From contig JAQXKW010000178.1 in the NCBI GenBank assembly GCA_029010655.1, positions 1 through 10,589 of the forward strand: 10,589 bases of DNA. Reading direction: 5' to 3'. The notes beneath the pieces were generated by a model that ran no database searches, was not told the origin of the DNA, and was given only the letters and a program-made list of their open reading frames with translations. Below, in pieces: positions 5,359-10,589 of this stretch. The first letter of the stretch is position 1. Each line of letters starts with the position of its first letter. The stretch comes from Clostridia bacterium (GTDB lineage: Bacteria; Bacillota; Clostridia; Oscillospirales; CAG-272). The position numbers and the translations under genes are program-made.

Positions 5359-7272
5359 CTATTCGCATCGCACAAGTACTCTGTCGGTTTTGTCCACCCT
5401 GTAAACAGAATTATTACGAATTTCGGATTTATTAAGGAAAAGATCTCCGTATGTTTCTATAAAATATTCGTCAATTCGATATAGTGCGACATAGTCATAA
5501 TTATTCATAAGCATGTCAAGCCATTCGGAAGCACTTATATCTTTGGTGAACTCATGTAACTCATCGGAAGATTTTCCAAAACTGAAACTTCCGTTGTCTA
5601 CATAAGTAACAATGATTGGTCGAACAGTGTACCGGGTAGACAAATAGTGATACATGTTATTATCATCTCCCTGGGCTACAAAGTATACAACATCGCCCGG
5701 TTGAGCGTACTTATTTATTGAACTGCAAATCGTATCATACCTATTCCTTTTATCAATGGATATTCTTACCCCTTCACGTGTTGCAAATTGATATACGTCT
5801 TTCCATGGCGTGGTAACACAAACGGAAACGCACAAAGCTACGAGAAATACCATACGATATACAGGTTTTTCTACACTCGTATACAGATAATTCAGAATGA
5901 GTAAAGTCATTATTGTGATTGAGAGAAAGGCAATATTTATATACCTTTCAAATGAAGCAAGTCTTAATGCTTCATTTTCGGTGAACTTAAATATATAGCT
6001 TACACATACACCGAATATATATATAATTGTTTGCAGTACCGAGAAAACCAGTGTGATAGCAAAACATTTGGTGAAACGCTTCTCGACGCTCCGGCGCACG
6101 CATAGGAACAAGATAGCAAAGACTGCGACAAAAAGTGCAAGAAGTATAAGGTAAGAAACATAAAACTTTTCTCCGAATACTGTCGGAACGCATCGCCGAG
6201 CATAGAATTCTGTCCAAAACTTACGATACACTTCACTTTTGTATGTACTATCATTTCCTGTAACGATCTTCACAAGAGAAGAAAAATCAATCCTGTTGCT
6301 AAAACGTATAGGAGCATCTGTCTTATACAATTCATATTTCCATAGTAGTTTTGGTATAGCAACAGATAGAATCAGAAAGAACGAGTAACCTTTCAATTTT
6401 GAGATACGCTGTGATGTAATGGCAATGATAAAGTAAATGATCAATAAGAATAATGCGAAAAACAGTCCGGCATCCTTACTTAAAACCAGCATGCTGCAGA
6501 TACAGCATAAATATATGCAAGAGAAACGATCATTGTCAGAAAAAGTACACAGTACAAATAAACCGCATCCGGATATAACTCCCAGAATTGCATCGATATA
6601 AATTGAAACATAAAAATCCGGGAATAAAAACATCGGCGAGAGCACAATTGCACCGAACGGTATTATAAGTAATGTTTTTCTTTTGTTTCTTTTAGTGAAA
6701 AACGGCATCAAAAACGACAGGAAAAAGACTTGATAGGCGTGATATAACCACCAATCTGTAAAGGAAGAATCAGGGTTGACAATAAGTCCGATTTTTTGAT
6801 AAAAGTATTGGAAAAGCGACATTGCCGGAGGATAAGATTTGAATCCTGAATTTGAAAGCGGGCTTGCCCCAAAGTCATCAAGATTGACCATCACTTTTAC
6901 AATATCTGCCCAGTGCGAGAATTCATCCCATATATGGGCGAGACGTCCGTAATTCAATAGAGCTAAAGCACAAAAAGACAATAAAAAAATAAAAAAAGCC
7001 GGAGTAAATATGTTCCTGCAAAAGGTTAATCTTTCTTCCTTGTGTTGTACTATTTTTGATAACGACAGAACATAGAATAATATCGAAACGAATAGAACCA
7101 AATAGAATCCGAGTTTAATTGAACCAAAAACTCCGAATACAAACAGCAACAGAATAATACAGGTAACTGAAAATGGCAGAAAAACTTCATATTTATTTCT
7201 TAAAAATGTTACTCCGAAAACGCAAAACGATGATAGAATGATATACACAATCAATAATACAATTAGACTCAT
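5359..7272 (-). CDS. Large polytopic membrane protein, GT-C glycosyltransferase-like
   Basis: 637 residues with about ten or more hydrophobic segments (for example 1-22, 31-50, 54-72, 90-107, 178-192, 200-216, 226-242, 251-288, 370-391, 402-429, 445-463, 471-488) and a soluble C-terminal region from about 490. The first large outer loop holds HIWDEFSHW (113-121). An acidic DE-type motif after the first helices is typical of GT-C enzymes that use lipid-linked sugar donors. Further support comes from YPPAMSLFQYF (147-157), PDFYVSIYIDA (218-228) and ERYIN (442-446). I infer transfer of a sugar to a cell-surface polymer or glycolipid; no specific family or substrate is claimed, and a flippase-like role is possible. 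ATG 7272 has AGGAG seven bases upstream. A 9-bp inverted repeat lies just before that RBS. The gene is AT-rich with no obvious glycan-pathway neighbours except the NUDIX gene. Confidence 0.72.
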   Translation of the reverse strand: MSLIVLLIVYIILSSFCVFGVTFLRNKYEVFLPFSVTCIILLLFVFGVFGSIKLGFYLVLFVSILFYVLSLSKIVQHKEERLTFCRNIFTPAFFIFLLSFCALALLNYGRLAHIWDEFSHWADIVKVMVNLDDFGASPLSNSGFKSYPPAMSLFQYFYQKIGLIVNPDSSFTDWWLYHAYQVFFLSFLMPFFTKRNKRKTLLIIPFGAIVLSPMFLFPDFYVSIYIDAILGVISGCGLFVLCTFSDNDRFSCIYLCCICSMLVLSKDAGLFFALFLLIIYFIIAITSQRISKLKGYSFFLILSVAIPKLLWKYELYKTDAPIRFSNRIDFSSLVKIVTGNDSTYKSEVYRKFWTEFYARRCVPTVFGEKFYVSYLILLALFVAVFAILFLCVRRSVEKRFTKCFAITLVFSVLQTIIYIFGVCVSYIFKFTENEALRLASFERYINIAFLSITIMTLLILNYLYTSVEKPVYRMVFLVALCVSVCVTTPWKDVYQFATREGVRISIDKRNRYDTICSSINKYAQPGDVVYFVAQGDDNNMYHYLSTRYTVRPIIVTYVDNGSFSFGKSSDELHEFTKDISASEWLDMLMNNYDYVALYRIDEYFIETYGDLFLNKSEIRNNSVYRVDKTDRVLVRCE

Positions 7273-7289
7273 AATTATTCTCCTGCCTT

Positions 7290-7313
7290 TTTATTTAGAC
7301 GATCCTAAATAAA
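7290..7313. promoter_or_regulatory. 9-bp inverted repeat in the leader of the GT-C-like gene
   Basis: TTTATTTAG (7290-7298) and CTAAATAAA (7305-7313) flank ACGATC. It ends about six bases before the RBS of the minus-strand membrane-protein gene. A weak minus-strand promoter may precede it (TTGCAA 7341-7346, 17 bp, AATAAA at 7318-7323), which would put the transcript start near 7311, inside the repeat. Operator or leader hairpin are both possible; no U tract supports a terminator. Confidence 0.4.
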
Positions 7314-7347
7314 TTCATTTATTATTGGTGCTGTTCATGTTTGCAAA

Positions 7348-7410
7348 TCACTGTCTTGACAGTAAAACCGCCGTCTCCGCATGGAACGAGACAATGGCTT
7401 GAATGTCCAC
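7348..7410 (-). pseudogene. Relic of a rumA/rlmD 3' end
   Basis: The minus strand reads VDIQAIVSFHAETAVLLSRQ and then TGA (7348-7350). The closing HAETAVLLSRQ copies the conserved RumA C-terminus, whose general form is VDMFPxTxHVETVxLLSR. The intact gene in this window ends HVETAVLLLRA. At DNA level 7355-7383 matches 9021-9049 at 26 of 29 positions, with a 15-bp perfect core AAAACCGCCGTCTCC. Upstream of the VD the resemblance fades, and the frame meets a stop after about 33 codons, so no functional protein is expected. It is either the displaced end of a gene after integration of an element, an end carried in by a mobile element, or the remains of a second copy. Confidence 0.65.
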
Positions 7411-7438
7411 AGTACAAGTGAACAAATCTCCCCCCCTT

Positions 7439-7454
7439 ATGTAAAGGTTTACAT
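7439..7454. promoter_or_regulatory. Palindrome ATGTAAAGGTTTACAT
   Basis: 7-bp arms around GG, directly next to a run of seven C (7430-7436). It lies between the rlmD relic and the end of the diguanylate cyclase gene. No proper U tract follows it on the minus strand, so it is a poor terminator for that gene. It could be a protein-binding operator or part of an integration site. Confidence 0.35.
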
Positions 7455-7502
7455 GTCACTAATTTTTTGCTATCCTGCCTGAAATGTGCGCATTCCCGGG
7501 CA

Positions 7503-8846
7503 TCAGAAGAACGAAAAACCGTCACGGCCGTTTTCCTTGACTCCATACAGAACTCTGTCCGCGTCCTTAAAAATGCTCGTCCCCGGGTTTTCCCGATCGG
7601 AAAAAGCGATTCCCATACTCAGAGTAACTGCCGGAATATCCCCATCTGCCTGTGCCAATTCTTTGCGAACGGCATTCAGCTTGCTTTTTAACACTTCCTT
7701 CTGCTCACTCGAGACATCCACCATGATGATCGCAAATTCGTCCCCGCCGATTCTGCAAATGTAATCCATACTCCTGAATTGCTCTTTCAATACGTCGGCA
7801 ATTCGTTTTAATACCAAATCTCCGACAGCATGACCGAAGGTGTCGTTTATCGTTTTGAAATGATCCGCATCAATCATCACCAATGCATAATTCGCCGCAC
7901 CGCTTTCATATAACCGCAGAAGACGATCGAACGCGCCTCTGTTGAACACTTTTGTCAGTGCATCGTGATCGGCTTCGTGTCTTAGCAATTTCTGGTTTTC
8001 CTGATTTTCCTCATACACATCGTTGTATGTCTCTGCAAGCTGCTGCAACTCGTATGCGCCTTCAAGAGGGAGTGTTGTTCCCGCTTTAACATTGTCATCA
8101 TATTTTTTCAGCGGCCTCACGACCACCTGCCGAAGGGCTATACTGACGCCGACAACAAGGGCAATCAGCAAGAAAACGGAAATTTTAAGCTTCATATATG
8201 AACCTTTGAAAATCTCTGAGGCATGTTCTTCACGATTGCTTACTGCCGCAATAATATTCTCCATACACCCGTTTACATCATTTGTAATGGTATTACGTGT
8301 GCTCTGATAATCCTTGTCGCTGACAAGCGACAACGCAAGCTCCCTTTGTTTCTCTTTTGACAGTGAAAGTTCATTTTCTGTCAGCTTGTAGTTTCTGACC
8401 GGTTCTTCCAGCAAATCGACATCCAGCTCATATGCTTCAGCGGCAAGACGCATGGCATGGTACTCTGTATCCATCAGGCCCACGGACTGATCCATTGCTT
8501 CCTTCAATAACTGCATTGCATCTGTTCCTGCGTACCACTTTTCCAGCTCCGTGATGGCATTCTCTCTGCGTTTGGTAATATTCGCTTCCTCAAAATAAAG
8601 CTCCATATTCCGCATATCCCCGGAAATTACGAAAAGCTGAACCTGCTCTGTCAGATATGCAGATGCGCTTTCCAAATCAACCGCAGCGTTCTGACAACCG
8701 ATATATTCGGAGGCAGAACTCTGCATTTCCACAAATCCGGTGTCTGTACGAAAGATTACCAGAACGAGCAATGATGCAACGATCAAAGACGTAATGATAC
8801 AAAAAATGATGATGGTGTTGACGCGGATCGCTTTCAATTCTTTCAT
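7503..8846 (-). CDS. Membrane-anchored diguanylate cyclase (GGDEF) with extracytoplasmic sensor
   Basis: 447 residues, predicted to make cyclic di-GMP from two GTP. A first membrane helix (about 11-32) and a second (about 221-239) enclose a roughly 185-residue, largely helical region (four-helix-bundle-like) outside the membrane, likely the sensor. A HAMP-like/linker stretch (240-290) with coiled-coil character leads into the GGDEF domain, with DALTKVFNRGAF (295-306) and DADHFKTINDTFGHAVGD (326-343). GGDEF itself is intact at 367-371, so activity is expected. RSMD (358-361), five residues ahead of it, matches the RxxD inhibitory site, implying product feedback. No EAL domain is fused. ATG 8846 has AAGGAG seven bases upstream. 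It lies alone between the intact rlmD gene and the rlmD 3' relic, which suggests arrival as a cassette. Confidence 0.93.
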   Translation of the reverse strand: MKELKAIRVNTIIIFCIITSLIVASLLVLVIFRTDTGFVEMQSSASEYIGCQNAAVDLESASAYLTEQVQLFVISGDMRNMELYFEEANITKRRENAITELEKWYAGTDAMQLLKEAMDQSVGLMDTEYHAMRLAAEAYELDVDLLEEPVRNYKLTENELSLSKEKQRELALSLVSDKDYQSTRNTITNDVNGCMENIIAAVSNREEHASEIFKGSYMKLKISVFLLIALVVGVSIALRQVVVRPLKKYDDNVKAGTTLPLEGAYELQQLAETYNDVYEENQENQKLLRHEADHDALTKVFNRGAFDRLLRLYESGAANYALVMIDADHFKTINDTFGHAVGDLVLKRIADVLKEQFRSMDYICRIGGDEFAIIMVDVSSEQKEVLKSKLNAVRKELAQADGDIPAVTLSMGIAFSDRENPGTSIFKDADRVLYGVKENGRDGFSFF

Positions 8847-8907
8847 CTTTTCTCTCCTTAATTAGCAGCTTAACAGGAGCATACCGTCACATAAGCCTGT
8901 ACGTTTT

Positions 8908-8916
8908 ATAATATCA
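8908..8916 (-). promoter_or_regulatory. Possible extended -10 promoter for the diguanylate cyclase
   Basis: The minus strand reads TGATATTAT: TGN followed by a five-of-six match to TATAAT. No good -35 lies 17 bp upstream, as is allowed for extended -10 promoters. Predicted start is near 8901, a leader of about 55 bases. The remaining 8847-9013 shows no ORF; a CTGTT/AACAG inverted repeat (8932-8943) overlaps the -35 area. Confidence 0.33.
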
Positions 8917-9013
8917 ACACATAAGAATAGTCTGTTTTAACAGTCGGCACGATTATGGGGCGCACAAACATATATTGTTTCCAAAAAGGCAACAACACGG
9001 AATAATTCTACTG

Positions 9014-10291
9014 TCATGCCCTTAACAGCAAAACCGCCGTCTCCACATGCTTTGTTCTTGGGAAAAGGTCTGCGGCGCAGACTTCTTTTATTTTGTATTT
9101 TTTCTCTGTCAGCTTTTTAAGATCCCGTGCCAGCGACGACGGGTCGCAGGAAACGTATACAAGCCGCTCCGGCGCAATGCGCACAAGCTCCTTTATCATC
9201 TGCTCCGAACAGCCGGCTCTGGGCGGGTCAATTGTAATAAAATCCGCGCTCCCGTAAGTCTTTTTCGCAAAATCTGCGCTGTCTCCGCAGAAAAATCCTA
9301 TATTGGAAAGCTTGTTCTTTTCGGCGTTTGCCCGTGCATTCTCAACGGCGGCGGGATTTATCTCCACACCCGTCACGCAGACGGAGGGGTACAGAGAGGC
9401 AATTGAAAGGCCGATAATTCCCGTGCCGCAGTAAAGGTCGATTCCGTATTCATTGCCGGAGGGCGCCGCAAGCTCCGCCGCCTTTCGGCAAAGGGACTGT
9501 GCCGCACCGTGGTTTACCTGAAAAAACGAGTCCGGGGAAACTCTCAGTTTCATTCCGAGAAATTCCTCGCAAACCGTGTCCTTGCCCCATATGAGCCGGC
9601 AGGGCTTGCCGTCCTCCGGGTGCTCTCCCGATTTTGTAAGCACTCCCGCAATTTCGGGGAATTTCTCCGTAAGAATCCGTGCAAAAGCGCATAAATCTCC
9701 GGCAAATCCCTGCCGTGTCCCTATAACGCAGGAGATTTCGCCAAGCGAGCTCCGTCTCAGGTAAAGATAAGAGGGCGAATTTTCTCTGAAATAATCGGCG
9801 CAGAAAACGGCAATTGCAGAAAATATGTCGGGACATATAAGACAGTCGCCTATTGTGACAATTTTATCGGTTTTTTCCTCGGAAAAGCCGAATTCTCCGC
9901 CCGAAAAGCGGAAAACCGCCTTGTTGCGGTATCTTTCGGGCTTTCCCGTCAGTATTTGGGTAACGGGAATCTCTCCAAGCCCCCCTCGCCGCAAAGCAGC
10001 TTCAACTCCGAGCCTCTTTATCTCAGCCTCGTGCTCATAGCTTATGTGCCGCAGACAGCAGCCTCCGCATTTGCCGAAAACGGTACAGTCGGGAACTATC
10101 CTGTGGGGCGAGGGCTTGTCAACGGAAATAATCCGTGCGATTTTGAAATTCTTTTTTTCTTCCGTTATTTCTGCGGTAACGGTGTCTCCGTCAACCGCAC
10201 CCAAAACGAAAACCACACAGCCGTCGATTTTCACAATCCCGTTGCCTAAAAGATTCATTTCGGGGATTTCAGCAGTAAAAATTCTATCCAT
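9014..10291 (-). CDS. rlmD: 23S rRNA (uracil-C5)-methyltransferase, RumA/RlmD family
   Basis: 425 residues. The enzyme methylates C5 of a uridine in 23S rRNA (U1939 in E. coli; some Bacillota homologues also do U747), using SAM. An N-terminal TRAM domain (about 1-57) precedes a 4Fe-4S site made by C69, C75 and C78 (Cx5CGGC) with C150 as the likely fourth ligand. FFQVN (256-260) and the SAM-binding DLYCGTG (285-291) mark the methyltransferase fold. ITIDPPRAGC (352-361) follows, then VSCDPSSLARDL (380-391) with C382 as the nucleophile, and HVET (415-418) with E417 as the general base. All key residues are present. ATG 10291 has GAGG seven bases upstream and its own promoter. The extreme 3' end (9021-9049) is duplicated at 7355-7383. 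RlmD versus RlmCD specificity is not decidable here. Confidence 0.92.
   Translation of the reverse strand: MDRIFTAEIPEMNLLGNGIVKIDGCVVFVLGAVDGDTVTAEITEEKKNFKIARIISVDKPSPHRIVPDCTVFGKCGGCCLRHISYEHEAEIKRLGVEAALRRGGLGEIPVTQILTGKPERYRNKAVFRFSGGEFGFSEEKTDKIVTIGDCLICPDIFSAIAVFCADYFRENSPSYLYLRRSSLGEISCVIGTRQGFAGDLCAFARILTEKFPEIAGVLTKSGEHPEDGKPCRLIWGKDTVCEEFLGMKLRVSPDSFFQVNHGAAQSLCRKAAELAAPSGNEYGIDLYCGTGIIGLSIASLYPSVCVTGVEINPAAVENARANAEKNKLSNIGFFCGDSADFAKKTYGSADFITIDPPRAGCSEQMIKELVRIAPERLVYVSCDPSSLARDLKKLTEKKYKIKEVCAADLFPRTKHVETAVLLLRA
9021..9049 (-). repeat. Direct repeat copy inside the rlmD 3' end (partner of 7355-7383)
   Basis: This copy differs from 7355-7383 at only three of 29 positions and shares the 15-bp perfect core (9030-9044). 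Both copies have the same orientation and lie 1,666 bp apart, with only the diguanylate cyclase gene between them. That is the layout expected of attachment sites flanking an inserted segment, though no recombinase gene is present. Confidence 0.6.
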
Positions 10292-10308
10292 AATAATACC
10301 TCAAGGCT

Positions 10309-10337
10309 ATTCTACAATAAATCCCCCGAAAAGTCAA
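10309..10337 (-). promoter_or_regulatory. Sigma-A promoter of rlmD
   Basis: On the minus strand TTGACT (10332-10337), a 17-bp spacer, TAGAAT (10309-10314). Each hexamer matches consensus at five of six positions. Transcription should start near 10302, which leaves only about eleven bases before ATG 10291, with the RBS at or next to the 5' end. Confidence 0.7.
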
Positions 10338-10348
10338 ACCTATTTGAA

Positions 10349-10377
10349 TTGACAAAATACGATAATCATTATATAAT
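10349..10377 (+). promoter_or_regulatory. Perfect-consensus sigma-A promoter of the DUF1015 gene
   Basis: TTGACA (10349-10354), exactly 17 bp, TATAAT (10372-10377): full consensus in both hexamers at optimal spacing. Predicted start is near 10384, a leader of about 30 bases. Its -35 lies 11 bp from the -35 of the divergent rlmD promoter, so the two polymerases could interfere or share a regulator. Confidence 0.85.
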
Positions 10378-10413
10378 TAATAAAAATGAAAAGAAAGGCA
10401 CAAAGTACATAAA

Positions 10414-10589
10414 ATGAAAACAATTTTTTCTCCCGCAGATATTTTATTGCCCCCCTATCCTTCCCGTTGCGAGGACTGGAAAAAGTGGTCGGTTATAGCT
10501 TGCGACCAGTTCACCAGCGAGCCGGAATACTGGGAAAAAGCCGAGGAGACGGTGAACGGCGCCGCCTCCACACTTGATTACATTCTGCC
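10414..10589 (+). CDS. DUF1015 family protein, N-terminal part (3' end outside window)
   Basis: 58 complete codons are visible, from MKTIFSPADILLPPYPS to the window edge. KKWSVIACDQFTSEPEYWEK (residues 23-42) is the signature of DUF1015 proteins, here about one seventh of their usual length of 400 or more residues. The molecular function is unknown. In many Clostridia the gene sits near serine biosynthesis genes serA and serC, which cannot be tested here. The only RBS-like stretch, AAAGG at 10394-10398, is about 15 bases from ATG 10414, further than usual. A tiny frame, ATG 10386 to TAA 10410-10412 (eight codons), fills the leader just ahead of the start, and I give it little weight. The full-consensus promoter upstream suggests constitutively strong transcription. 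Confidence 0.85.
   Translation, partial: MKTIFSPADILLPPYPSRCEDWKKWSVIACDQFTSEPEYWEKAEETVNGAASTLDYIL

Noticed and set aside
7322..7546. 74-codon minus-strand frame overlapping the rlmD relic
   Set aside because: It overlaps the end of the diguanylate cyclase gene, has no RBS, and runs in a different frame from the recognisable RumA-like tail.

Overview
The window looks like a chromosomal segment from an anaerobic Bacillota, most likely class Clostridia (gut Oscillospiraceae/Lachnospiraceae-like). This rests on family resemblance read by eye: a clostridial-style purine phosphoribosyltransferase, VanZ, a cysteine-bearing Gfo/Idh/MocA oxidoreductase, a DUF1015 protein, strong GGAGG-type ribosome binding sites and short A/T-rich consensus promoters. 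No database search was possible, so the taxon is an inference.

Left block, plus strand, 1-4597. It opens inside pheT (phenylalanyl-tRNA synthetase beta chain), which ends at 1339. A 206-bp spacer follows that is rich in possible RNA helices and may hold a small structured RNA. Then comes a tight four-gene operon: adenine-type phosphoribosyltransferase (1546-2106), VanZ-like membrane protein (2106-2591), Gfo/Idh/MocA oxidoreductase (2584-3864) and MTA/SAH nucleosidase (3867-4571). The genes overlap or nearly touch, and a textbook intrinsic terminator closes the operon at 4571-4597. The nucleosidase releases adenine and the first gene can recapture adenine as AMP, so the two ends of the operon plausibly form one salvage route.

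Middle block, minus strand, about 4598-9013. It begins with a cluster of three inverted repeats (4613-4715). Next are two visibly AT-richer genes: a NUDIX hydrolase (4776-5270) and a 637-residue polytopic membrane protein that resembles GT-C glycosyltransferases (5359-7272). A 230-bp spacer then carries two palindromes and a short relic matching the 3' end of the rumA/rlmD gene found further right. A membrane-anchored diguanylate cyclase (7503-8846) lies between this relic and the intact rlmD. The block reads as accessory DNA placed downstream of rlmD, possibly through site-specific integration at the rlmD 3' end.

Right block, 9014-10589. The rlmD-type 23S rRNA uracil-C5 methyltransferase runs on the minus strand from its own promoter. 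Back to back with it, a perfect-consensus sigma-A promoter drives a plus-strand DUF1015 gene that is cut by the window end.

The strongest unexplained signals are the duplicated rlmD 3' end bracketing the diguanylate cyclase, the inverted-repeat cluster at 4613-4715, and the possible structured RNA between pheT and the salvage operon. I found no CRISPR array, recombinase, toxin-antitoxin pair or clear new defence system.
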